Source of the DNA: Coptis chinensis
Taxonomy: Eukaryota > Streptophyta > Magnoliopsida > Ranunculales > Ranunculaceae
Reading direction: 5' to 3'
Assembly: GCA_015680905.1 (NCBI GenBank)
Contig: CM027378.1
Location: 11,327,001-11,391,000 of the forward strand
DNA length: 64,000 nt
In this document: one piece after another, positions 44,572 through 55,184 of the stretch
Layout of the letters: each line of letters starts with the position of its first letter
Position numbering within the stretch: the first letter of the stretch is position 1
Program-made: the position numbers and the translations under genes
Notes under the pieces: generated by a model
Database searches by the model: none
What the model was told of the DNA's origin: nothing
Seen by the model: only the letters and a program-made list of their open reading frames with translations

Positions 44572-45919
44572 CCGGGCCATCTTCTATCTTATGATCTCCA
44601 AAGTTCTTTGAGGTGTGTGGTTGCAAAGCGCGGAACCTTAGTCCACGAAAACTCTTTTTACAAACCGAATTATAAATGTCTTACGCACCACGAGCAAACG
44701 TGCTTTTCGATTAACGATGGGTACCTAAAATTTCACCTCCTTCCTTCTCTTCCCTTTTCTACTCTCTACCTCGTGAACTTCAGCTAATCATTTGGTGTAA
44801 GTCTCACTCATCCACGAATAGGAAATGGTGGTAGTTCTTTTGCTTTCGTAAGCGGCGTCTTGCGAAGGATGGGCTGGTGTATGCATTGCCAAACACCCTT
44901 CCTCATCTAGGCCCGGACTTCCTATCCGATACTAGCCGTTTAAGGTATACTTTTGCCTAACACCACCTACGCGGGATAATCTTCGTCCGCCGCGCACCGT
45001 TTCTCCCACAGGATGGGATTCGTCTTGAGAATCTGACATTAAAAGACTCGATTCATCTTGAGGATCTGACGTTAAAAGAGTCACCTTGTAAATATGTTTA
45101 TTTTGTTACCTTTTCCCTTTGCATGAAGTTTTGCACAAGGGATTAAATAAAACCTCAGATGTTGCATACTTGGAACACAAACGGGCAATGGATTCCACCA
45201 GACCAACCCTATAATTGGTTACTTTGAGTCCCTTGGGGCGGTTTGAGGATAGCCGTGTATGAAAAAGGGCAATTCTATTAGACCGTGGCGCCACGGTCCA
45301 GGATGGTACCGCCCCGCCCTAACCCCATAATACATAGAGGTGAAGCCACAGTCTGGTTGGATTGGGTTCGCTCCAGAGCCGACATGACAGTTGCCTATGA
45401 TTTAAGATGGTGACTCCCCTGGACATCTAGTGTTTTTCACGTATATCTCCCTTGTATGTAAATAAAACCCTTAAAAAAAAAAAAAAAAAAAAAAATGTGA
45501 CTTTCAAGAATGACTCATACAATTGGATAGAATTTTTCGTGCCGATCGTTTCGATATCTCATTCGTCCAATTCGGAGTCCAAACGAGTCATGGGTACACA
45601 TTTAGATTTTTAGGTTTAAATCAGGCTTTAGGCTTGATTTGGGCTTCGAGAAAATTTTTGGCCCAACCCAAATATCGATTTCTCGACCCATTTAAACCCA
45701 AACAACCCGATAACACGCGTCACTATTCCACGATTCGTCTTCCTAAAAAACCGGATCTTGCCCCCTCTCGAATCAGTCTCGCCGCGACGACAGCCCACAC
45801 TAAAACCGGGTCTCGCTCGCGAGACCCTCCACAGCTCCGATCAAGATTTCCTTCCGTCAGATCATCCCAATTCTTCCCCTCATCAATAATCAATAGCCAT
45901 CCTCCCTCTTAGATCAGCA
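44572..45919 (+). other. Post-integrase spacer and leader to aORF-1, element B
   Basis: No gene. It has AATCTGACATTAAAAGAC at 45031-45048 and a second ATCTGACGTTAAAAGA at 45066-45081, an A-run at 45474-45495, and a GC-rich part with TCTCGCTCGCGAGACCC near 45810-45826. It matches 58397-59790 of element C. The plus-strand frame 45523-45912 reads through this leader but shows no family features. Confidence 0.65.
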
Positions 45920-47168
45920 ATGGCTGGAAACAAACGGATTTGTGTGGAATTTTTTTTTGGAAATTTGTTTGAAAACGGGATGTTTGCTCCATTATTTGAT
46001 CACGAAATTCACTCTAGAGGATGGGAGAGTTTGTTATATACCAATGGAGGGCTTTATTCTAAGGATTTGGTGATGAAATTCTACGACAATGGAAGCTTTA
46101 ATGGCGACCATTTTTGGATCACCGTCGAGGGTGTGCGCCACGAAGTCACACCGGTGTTGCTCTCCGGGATCACGGGCATTCCACTGGTCGACCACGGACT
46201 GACTCAGCAGCAGTCCGTGTACCCACGGACTTACGACCTAATGCTCGACCGCGCTTTATCGAGGGAGAGTACAACATCGACGGAAATCGCGCATGTCGGC
46301 TTTCGGTCGCGACGGAACCAGCTAGCAGTGACTCAATGGCTGGGACTGAACGTCATTGGCACCTCGAAGCCTTCCGACATCAACAAGACCTTCCTCCACC
46401 TTCTCTGGATCCTTCAGGAGCGAAAGGGTAACTTCTGCATCGTTACCTTTCTTTTTGATATTATCACACATGCCACTCTTAGGTCAGCCCCCTTGCCGTT
46501 CTAGTAACGCAAGTCATGATTAATCTGGGCTTTACATGCGCCCACCCCACTACTCCCTATACCACAATATGAGAATATCTTTGGTCTTTAAGAAATGCAT
46601 ACAAGACCCTTTGGGAACCCACGGCACCTAGGGCTGCCGAGCACGCTAGCGTAGGATCCTCTCACCCACCATACTTTGATGAGACTGCCATGAGTAAGAT
46701 CACCCAACCTATAGAGGCCCTACGTGCAGTGAACAGTGGTCTGAGAGACATATACACTCGCTAGGTATCGATGAGACGTACCTTTGGCGAAGTTAAGGAC
46801 CGATATGACCACTTTCACGAAGTCGATGACCGACGGCATGGGTGAATTCCAAAGAGGAAATGAGAGCCTCCATGACTACATTTCAGGACAGTATGCTTAC
46901 TCGCCAGAACCAGTTTCAGCGAATGTTCATGGCGAGCCAACATCGGTTCGGGCTTCGGTGATGGATACTCTTGGTGATATCCGGGGAGCAGTTAGCCTCC
47001 ACGGGGAGCTCGTCTTGCCGACGTCGCGGGACTCCCGGTTCTTCTTCTGCGGCCCAGAGGACTTTACTCTGACACGACGAGGATCATCGGTAGCTAGTTT
47101 TATTTTTCTGGTCTTGTATAATATTTATATCGGATATTTTATTTTTACGCATTTGCACTTTCTAGCTT
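45920..47168 (+). pseudogene. aORF-1 of element B, broken
   Basis: MAGNKRICVEFFFGNLFENG begins at 45920 and is followed by PLFDHEIHSRGWESLLYTNGG, GLYSKDLVMKFYDNGSF, VEGVRHEVTPVLLSGITGIP, QLAVTQWLGLNVIGTSKPSD and LHLLWILQERKGNFCIVTFL. A frameshift near 46500 ends this frame (195 codons). The rest (46507-46760: IEALRAVNSGLRDIYTR) and a C-terminal part in the frame 46784-47168 (MTTFTKSMTDGMGEF) are likely coiled coil, as in A1 and E. It is a paralogue of aORF-2. Role unknown. Confidence 0.75.
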
Positions 47169-47250
47169 AATAGTAGATGGTTCCTAAATATTTTTATCTT
47201 GATATATTAGCTATATCTAATAGTATATAGGTAGGAACATATATTGCTAA

Positions 47251-47258
<8 letters not shown>

Positions 47259-47328
<70 letters not shown>
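47259..47328. repeat. (TA)35 microsatellite
   Basis: An uninterrupted run of TA units, about 70 bases, between aORF-1 and the promoter-like array of element B. Element C has an equivalent run at 57002-57073. Confidence 0.98.
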
Positions 47329-47334
<6 letters not shown>

Positions 47335-47394
47335 GTCATACTTAAACAACAAATTTTAACGTAACTAACACGTTCAAAAAACCGATAATGAAAA

Positions 47395-47510
47395 CGCGAT
47401 CAAAAAGCGGTCGAAAAGCGGTCATGAACAACAACTAAAAAACGGTCAGAAAACGGTCATGGCCACATCTAGAAAAAGGTCAGAAAACGGCAATTTTCTT
47501 TCTATAAATA
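47395..47510 (+). promoter_or_regulatory. Candidate internal promoter: AACGGTCA array plus TATA box, element B
   Basis: AACGGTCA occurs at 47441-47448 and 47452-47459; variants GCGGTC and GCGGTCA at 47407 and 47418, AAGGTCA at 47476 and AACGGCA at 47486. Then CTATAAATA at 47502-47510 and a leader of about 590 bases to aORF-2. The motif resembles the MSA element (AACGGYYA) bound by three-repeat MYB factors and linked to G2/M expression in plants (established knowledge). Its use here is inference. A second TATA-like CTATTTATACC lies at 47999-48009. Confidence 0.5.
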
Positions 47511-48037
47511 AGTTCAACTCTTCCTCCATATTCACTCATTTCTTATTCTTCCCTCTACACTTCTTATTCTAAAAAACGTTTTTAGATCACTCCAAGTTCA
47601 AGATTCATGGATGCACTAGAAAAGTTTGAGCGGCCAGCTTGCTTGAATATGCTACTCAAGTTTTCATGCTTTCGGTTGTTTTGTTATAGTCATGTTGTTA
47701 ATGTGGCATATAATTCTATCTAATATTTAGGTTTGTAGTTAAGTCATCGTATCATTATGTTGTGTTTCCATACCATTGTACGTTCTTACATCCTATTGTG
47801 ATAGTATATCTACATTTTCCTTGTCCTTCTACTTATGTTTAAAAAAAAAAAAAAAAAAACAAAGGGGCACTCCTTGTCACATGCCCCATTCTTCTCATCC
47901 ACACTTCATCCACTCTTTAGCATATCTTAGAAGATACACGGGTCTAACTACCCCAATGACACCTCGAAACGTATCTTTTACATTTTCGGATGGGTGGCTA
48001 TTTATACCAAGGATAGACACCTCAAAATATTTAACTT

Positions 48038-48068
<31 letters not shown>

Positions 48069-48097
48069 CAAAATAATTTTTCACCACTCCATCTTTA

Positions 48098-49201
48098 ATG
48101 GCCCTCACTTTCGAAGTTTAGGCTGCGAGCAAAATTTTATGGAAAATTTTCAAAATGGTCTTTTTCATCCTTTTTTTTGACACTGAAATATTACGTCGAG
48201 GATGGTACCCTCTGTTACACCATAAGCAAACATTTTATTCCAGAGAATTGGTCTTGTTATTCTATAAAAACGGTTATTTCCAAAGCGGACAATTCTTTGT
48301 CCGTACTAACGGATCGAGCATGAATTGACTATGGAAATCATCTCTCGAGGTACTTCAAATTCCTATTACAAACCAAGGAGTTCACCTTCGATTCACCTTT
48401 TCGATAATATCCGGCATCGATGTTTGCAACTATCCTTCACGGCGAATACAACCGAAAAACCGTATTGTTTATCGAGATCTTTACAAAGAACCAATTATCT
48501 GTGATCCAATGGGTAGCTCATAATGTCCTAGGCACATCTAAGACTTCGAAATAACCAAACCCCTCCTCCATTTACTCACGGGTGTTGCGGACTAACTGCA
48601 ATGATTTTTGCATTATAAAATTTCTCACGGAATGCGATCGCGACGCGCGGGGAAAAAGGCGCCCTTTTACCAACCATTGTGACACTTATCATGATACATT
48701 GGGGTTTTTCTAGTACTTCTCCTCATACACCTCTTGAACGGCTAACATTCTTACCATTCACTTTCGGTATGTAGGAACGGATTCGGAACCCCGACGTTGC
48801 AAAGAACCATGTCGGTCGCGAGGAACCAACGAAGATTGTTCCACCGACAACATCTTTACTTGAAAATGCCTTATGCAACGTATTTAATCCCATGGAAGGG
48901 CTTTCGCTTAATTCAACAAGGACTGATGACATTATTCAAACGTCGAACATTATTATCACCGGCCTTCTTGAATTTCGGGACTGCGGAGAATAAACGAAGA
49001 GGAACAAGCACAATTCTTGCCGCGACCACAACCAATTCTTGGCAAATCACACTCTCATAATGGAGAACCACGCCGAGATTTACGGACATTTAAAGCAAAA
49101 TGTTGCAGCGAACAAAATATTTACCGCGGATTGACGGCATAGAGAATCTTATAAACGGATTCCTCCCACATAAGGATCCTCGCCGTTACTTGGGCCAATA
49201 A
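48098..49201 (+). pseudogene. aORF-2 of element B, multiple frameshifts
   Basis: The ATG at 48098 is followed by QNFMENFQNGLFHPFF, LVLLFYKNGYFQSGQFFVR and ITNQGVHL in shifting frames. Conserved aORF signatures QLSVIQW-, GTSKTSE- and LLHLL-like sequence follow near 48490-48580. The C-terminal coiled-coil part (HTHNQFLANHTL in C) and stop at 49199-49201 match C at 55185. Against C, breaks fall largely at CAG/CTG sites (for example GAACGGCTAAC at 48735, GAACAGCTAAC in C). Confidence 0.7.
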
Positions 49202-49330
49202 AACAATTTAAATTTTGCAATTTTATATTATTTATCATTTTCATATGGTAATTTGTTTTTACTTAATTATTCTCATCATGCTCTACTATTTGTTTATCCT
49301 TGTCTAAACAGGTCACATTTTTTTCACAGA

Positions 49331-50305
49331 ATGGAAGCTCCAAAGATGATTCCAGAACAATCTTTCCATTCCTTACTAAATTCTCCGGCATATGGACATC
49401 TTTTCAGAGACTACATCACTCAAGTTGGATGGAACTCTCTCATTCTACACCCGGAGCAGACATACTCCCCAGGTTTGGCAGCTTACTTTTATAATAACAT
49501 GGAAGATCTACCAGCTGTCCAGGGTTTCCCGTTGAATGGGTTTACACTACGTATTGGTAACACCCGACACGCCTTTTATGAGCCAACAGTGGCTATGGCT
49601 CTGGACCTTCCTCCTCTTCAGCCAGATCTCCCCATCCAATACATGATAGAGAATGACCTTAATGACTACTCTAGGGAAGATTTTGCTGCCCGCTATGGCG
49701 ATGGCCTTACCCACGTCAAAGAACGTGCCGAAGCTGGCCGATGGCCAGAATTCACTATTCCACTACCCAGTATGACCATGAATGTGGGAACTGCCATGCT
49801 ATTTATTCTTCTGAACATCATGGGAGATTGGCATTTTTCCACGGCATCAAAGGAAGCGTGTAAGACATTCCATGCATTGGCCCAGCAACGTACCACCTTC
49901 GACATTACAGAACTAGTAATTGAGAATCTTAAGAAGGCTCGGTCTTTTCGGCAAGATTACATCACCCTGCCAGTTACAGCATGCAGGATAGTGAGGACAT
50001 ATTTTCCTGAGTTTGCAGCCACCTTTCAAGACTAGGTAAAGGTCGACTCTATGTGTCCAACAAACAAGATAATTCGTTCCTTACGATTTCGGACATGGAC
50101 ACGCCCTGCAAGGTATCTTAAGAAAGTTCATTCTTTCCCTAATGATGATAAAATGATAGCTCATCTAGACAATGCAAAGAAAAGGAAGTGGAGTGAAGTC
50201 TGGAAAGCTATGATAGATTGGCGGGATGCGAAGGAATGACATTTCTACAGGGACGAGGCAAGGAAGGACTATCCCCCAGTTCAAGGCTGGGGCAATGTGA
50301 GTTGA
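49331..50305 (+). pseudogene. aORF-3 of element B, complete but for two stops
   Basis: 324 codons from MEAPKMIPEQSFHSLLN to GWGNVS. The frame is unbroken apart from TAG at 50033-50035 (TGG in C and E) and TGA at 50237-50239 (TGG in C), both G-to-A changes. Landmarks: GWNSLILHPEQTYSPGLAAYF, GNTRHAFYEPTVAMALDLP, MTMNVGTAMLFILLNIMGDW, SFRQDYITLPVTACRIV, MCPTNKIIRSLRF, WSEVWKAMIDW. An upstream extension of the frame to 49253 has no relatives. The 12-15 residue hydrophobic stretch near residue 150 is too short for a clear membrane helix. This is the best copy of aORF-3 for family searches. Confidence 0.85.
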
Positions 50306-50516
50306 TGCATGTACATATTTGTTTTATGTTTTGATGTGAAATAAATAAGTGACCTAACAGTGTGCTCCTCTAATAGTGTGCTTCTACTTTTATGATGTAT
50401 AATATATAGTGTGTTATAATAAATTTCTGTGGAAGATGTCAGCTTTATTTTTGCTCAAAGCCTCTCAGGTATACTCTTTCTTCCTCTTAACACTTTGAGG
50501 ACACAGTGTCCAACTG

Positions 50517-50529
50517 TTTGGGGGTGGTG
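50517..50529 (+). promoter_or_regulatory. Internal polypurine-like tract, element B
   Basis: TTTGGGGGTGGTG, identical to the terminal tract, and kept at the same place relative to aORF-3 in C (35531-35543) and E (8393-8403). Candidate central polypurine tract. Confidence 0.65.
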
Positions 50530-52063
50530 AGAACCTTTTGCAAAAATTAGGCATGCATAGTTGTACATAGTTACTTAATGTCTAAATAAACGTATATAGT
50601 GACAAATTCTCGTTTCTCTTTATATGATGAAAAATATTTAGAAATCTCACCCTAGTATCAAAATTAGGACTTGTTCTTAGAAACTTAATTTAATAATTAT
50701 GCAATAGTTTTACATCTTTTCATGAGCATTCACGACCGACTATCATTAAATGTACCACAGCGATGAAGTTTAAGGACCCACGGTTAGACAACTTAGTTTC
50801 CATATCCCGTAAGAATCTAACCAAAAGCCTCAAAATGTATGATATATGAGTAATGACACGAGGAGTAGTTCTTCGAATAGAAGTTCACACGTCTACTTAC
50901 TTGATCACTACCCAACTCCTAGGCGAGAATTTAGGCATTCTTTGGATCGATATAGCCAAAAATTCGCACCTGTAAAATTTTTTTTACCGCTAGTTGCCCA
51001 CTGAACCTTTCATTAATCCTTTCTACTTCACCAATAAAAATCATTACCCATCTAGTAACCACAAATAAATAAGCCTACCTAGATGATGAGTATGAGAAAT
51101 AGGATGAAGTGCAGAAAAATGAAGAGAAAAACCTATGCACAAATCAAAATTAGTTACCTGTTTCAGAAGAAAAGAAAAAAAAAATAAAAAAAAATATATA
51201 TATATATATAGAAATAGGTTTCCAAAAATCAAAAGAAATATCAAGGTTAGAATTTCCCCCAAAGATCAAATCAAAAGGGAATACAAAAGCTTGAAAAATC
51301 CAAGTATGGAAACCATGTTGGAAGCAGGAAAGAAAAAAGGATTTCTCTAGTATAAATATCTCGAAGACCTTATTCTCTCATAATTATCATTTTTTTTGAA
51401 CTTTCCATTCCATTTTCTTCTACACTACCACCTAAGCCCCATAACACCTAATAAAGACCTCTAGCTCAATTAGGAATAGGATAGTGTGATAATAAGTAGT
51501 AGTTGTGACTTCTAACCTCGGCTCCTCCTCGACCGTCATTGAGTATGTGAGGAAACGTGTGCCCACTGCACACTGGAGATAGCAAAGCTTGAGTGGAAAA
51601 ATAAGAGAGAAATTGTGTTTCGACACATACCTGTGAGAACCTACTTAAGGAAGCTATCCAAAGGATCCAGAAACGGCCCTGCTCGTACATTTCATTATTA
51701 GATCACTACATGCATGCTCATACGTAGATGTTTCGATTATTGTATGTATATTAACTTGAATTTCGAAAGAATAAAATCCTTGTTTCCCTTGCTAGTGAGA
51801 TGTCTAGATATCTGAGATTAATTAAGGAAACAAGCATTTGTTACTGAGTCGTTGTAGTATAAATGAAGTTTGTGAGTATCTTCTCTGGAAAACTCTCACG
51901 AGGCTATAACTCGTCCACTAGGGAATTCCTAGTGGTTCAAAGCCTTGTTGCATACGGTCAATGCAACCGCACTCTGCGAAATGAGATTTAGCTTAGGACA
52001 ACACATTTTTGATCACTTATCGTTTTAATGTCTCTTCTTTGCTTGAGGACAAGCAAAGTGCTG

Positions 52064-52076
52064 TTTGGGGGTGGTG
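52064..52076 (+). promoter_or_regulatory. Polypurine tract of element B
   Basis: TTTGGGGGTGGTG directly abuts the 3' LTR starting at 52077, in the standard position for priming plus-strand synthesis. Confidence 0.9.
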
Positions 52077-54140
52077 TGATAAGCACCCAAAACTGTAATA
52101 TTAAACCCCGAGGGACATAGCATTTTGGTCGATTATGTGTTTAATAATCATGTACTAATTATATTTTCGTACTTTTGCGGGTTTCATGATTAAAATGAAG
52201 ATAGTGATAAAACATACATCAAAGTACGTGAAATCACGGGAACATTTGGAGTTTCCCACTCGACCCCGTGAAACCGAAGTTTCCAAAAGAACAGAACCAG
52301 TGCGGAACGGGCCCACATATGAAGAAGCGAAATTTCCGATGCTCAAATCGGATAAATCTAGGTGTGCGGCGTTGGCTAGTGAAGCTGCCAAGTACAAGAA
52401 TACGGGAATATTGGGAATTCACACTCAATCCCCCGTGAAGCCCAACAAAGCCCGACTAGAGCCGAAGTTCCCAAAAGAAACGTAACCGGTCGCGAACGGG
52501 CCCACATATAAAGAAGCGGGAAACTTCCGATGCTCAAATCGGATAAATCTAGGTGCCGACGTTGGCTAGTGAAGCCGCCAAGTACAAGAATACGGAATAT
52601 TGGAATTCCCGCTCAATCCCCCGTAAAGCCCAAACAAAGCCCGACTAGAGCCGGTTTCCAAAAGAACGAACCGATTACAAGGCGGGCCCATATAAAAGAG
52701 GCGGAAACTTCCGGCTCAAATCGGATAAATCTAGGTACCGACGTTGGCTAGTGAAGCTGCCATAGCGACCGGCGACGAACTCTACGCAGGACAAAAGTCG
52801 TAAAAACGCCAATTTTGGTATCGACACACTAAGTGGACACATTATCGCGGCCCGAAGACATGATGAGTCAGCATAGGCGGGTGCGAGAATGGTTTCAAAT
52901 TGATGCCACCTTGCAATGAGAGAAGACACGCACTGCTCAAGATGGAAATGAAATTAAGCAAAGGGACAAATATAAGGCACAAGCGATCGAAACTTTAAAT
53001 AAGTTTTGTTTCATAAACAAAACTTAGTCAATGTGAAAACAAAACCTCGACATTCAAAGTTTTGAATGTCTCAAATGAAGTAAACAGCCAAAAACCGAAT
53101 TAAATGATCCTCCAGACATCCGCCAATATATATGAGGGGTTCACCTTCATTATAAGGTCTTCAGCATATTAATGCTTTAGCTACGTTTAGTTTTTCTTCA
53201 GTACTTACCTTCTGCCATTTTATTTCAAAGAATACTAATACAAGAAGTTATTTTACCCTTAATAACAGTCATTTCTTTTCTTGTTAATTTTTGTCCTGCA
53301 TTTATTTACTTAATGTATACATCAAGTTTTATTATTCCTTCTATGATGATGAGCTAATCCCCGGGGAGGGTTATCTTTACTTCGTGTGAAAATCGGATTG
53401 ACTTCGTTAATATTCTAGAATCACTACTTAGGAATTAGGCATAGAATTAACATCCGGTCCTAAAATGATCGAGACTGCACAAAGTTAGAGTCCGATGCTC
53501 GAAACAGCCTCGCCGCGACGACCCAAAATGTCTCGCGACTCTGCAGTGTCGAACATGACTTTCCAATTCGTCCCGTGATGATGAACTTGTGCCAGAGCGG
53601 AGAGATAATATACCGAGATGCGGTATTATTAAAACTCCTTATGCTAGTGAAATGCGACCTAGAGATGTGGGCATGCACTAGGGATCAATACTTCGCGCCG
53701 CCTCTCTCGAAACGAGAGCGAAACCAGAGATGTAGTGATTTGGTAATAAAAACCGTTGAAAAATGATTCTTGCATGAGCATGATTAACTCTCTCCCTGTT
53801 TCTCTACTTTTTTTTACCTATATTTAATCACCGTAGTAATTTACATTACCGTTAATTTAATTAAAACCAACTAAAAAGAAACCTAAAATCCTACTCACTT
53901 AAAGTTGTAATTCCAGTTGTGAACCTATCCGAGCCCTAAGGTTTGGACGATCCCTTTACTCGACCTATCCTACCAATCCCACGTGAGTAAGGTAACTTGA
54001 CTAAAACGTACGACTATACGGACGTTGGACTTTGGACTTTGGACTTGGACTGTGGACCTCAGACTTTGGACTGTGGACCTCGGACTTAAGAAATAAGTAA
54101 CTGAAAGCCGATAAACGTGTGTAAATTTGTGTTTTTATCA
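52077..54140 (+). repeat. 3' LTR of element B
   Basis: TGATAAGCACCC to TTTTATCA, 2,064 bases. Against the 5' LTR it has one extra repeat unit (three versus two) and otherwise close similarity, with TATA-like AATATATATGAGG at 53125-53137. GGACTTT heptamers lie at 54024-54090. Confidence 0.95.
52222..52762 (+). repeat. Three-copy ~180-base repeat in 3' LTR of B
   Basis: Units start at about 52222, 52390 and 52580. Each carries GGGCCCA(C/T)ATA, CTCAAATCGGATAAATCTAGG-type sequence (split in places) and GTTGGCTAGTGAAGC. The middle and last units are the most alike. Confidence 0.85.
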
Positions 54141-54145
54141 CTCGT
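54141..54145 (+). repeat. Target-site duplication of element B, right copy (CTCGT)
   Basis: Perfect repeat of 35803-35807. It marks where the minus-strand aORF-3 of element C resumes. Confidence 0.95.
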
Positions 54146-55037
54146 CCCTGTAGAAATGCCATTCCCTTGCATCCCACCAATCTATCATAGCTTTCCAGAC
54201 TTCACTCCACTTCCTCTTTTTTGCATTGTCTAGATGAGCTATCATTTTATCATCATCAGGGAAAGAACGAACTTTCTTTAGATACCTTGCAGGGCGTCGC
54301 CATGTCCTAAATCGCAAAGAACGAATTATCTTGTTTGTTGGACACATAAAGTCGACCTTTACCCAGTCCTAAAAGGTGGCCACAAACTGTGGGAAGTACG
54401 TCCTCACTATCCAGCATGCTGTAACTGGCAGGGTGATATAGTGCTGCCGAAAAGAGCGAGCCTTCTTAAGATTCTCAATTACTAGGTCTGTAATGTCAAA
54501 GGCGGTATGTTGCTGGGCCAATCCATGGAATGTCTTACACGATGACTTTGATGCAGTGGAAAAATGCCAATCCCCCATGATGTTCAGAAGAATAAATAAC
54601 ATGGCAGTTCCAACATTCATGGTCATACTGGCTAGTGGAATAGTGAAGTCTGTCGTGGGCGATGCCATCGCCATATTGGGCAGCAAAATCTTCCCTAGAA
54701 TAGTCATTAAAGTCATTCTCTATCATGTATTGAATGGGGAGGTCTGGCTGAAGAGGAGGAAGGTCTAGGGCCATAGCAACAGTTGGCTCGTAAAAAGAGT
54801 GTCGGGTGTTATCAATACGTAGTGTAAAACCATTCAAAGGGAAACCCTGGACAGCTGGTAGATCTTCCATGTGATCATAAAAATAAGTTGCCAAACCTGG
54901 GGAGTTGTCAGCTCCGGGTGTAGAATAAGAGAGTTCCAACCAACTTGAGTGATGTAGTCTCTGAAAAGATGTCCATATGCAGGAGAATTTAGCAACAAAT
55001 GGAAAGATTGTTCTGGAATCATCTTTGGAGCTTCCAT
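54146..55037 (-). pseudogene. aORF-3 of element C, main part; interrupted by B
   Basis: The minus-strand start at 55037 gives MEAPKMIPEQSFHLLLNSPA; GWNSLILHPE follows. A frameshift near 54900 changes GADNSPG against PEQTYSPG of B, another lies near 54670, and TAG at about 54370-54372 replaces a Gln codon (CAG to TAG). Later landmarks: MTMNVGTAMLFILLNIMGDWHF, MCPTNKIIRSLRFRTW, WSEVWKAMIDWWDAREWHFYRDE, where B is inserted. The last 16 codons are at 35755-35807. Confidence 0.8.
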
Positions 55038-55184
55038 TGTGAACAAAAATGTGACCTGTATAGACAAGGATAAACAAATGTTAGAGTATGATGAGAATAA
55101 TTAAGTAAAAACAAATGACCATAGGAAAATTAAAAACTAAAAAGAAAATGACAAATAATATAAAATTGCAAAATTTAAATGGTT

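Larger units (their letters stand above)
50306..52076 (+). other. 3' noncoding region of element B with two purine tracts
   Basis: No gene. It contains the internal tract (50517-50529) and the terminal tract (52064-52076), 1.5 kb apart, an (AT)n stretch at 51195-51210 and long AT-rich sequence. It matches the same regions of C and E. Confidence 0.75.
35808..54140 (+). mobile_element. Element B: full-length Athila-type retrotransposon, 18.3 kb
   Basis: Two LTRs, target duplication CTCGT, primer-site region, gag, protease, RT, RNase H, integrase, spacer, aORF-1, (TA)n, promoter-like array, aORF-2, aORF-3, internal and terminal purine tracts. It is the youngest insertion in the window: the duplication is perfect and the LTRs are very similar outside their internal repeats. 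The genes nevertheless have dozens of small frame breaks, many at CAG/CTG sites, some of which may be sequence errors (see findings). Confidence 0.95.

Noticed and set aside
52222-52762. CRISPR-like array
   Set aside because: The units are long, directly adjoining repeats inside an LTR of a plant retrotransposon, with no short repeat and unique spacer pattern.
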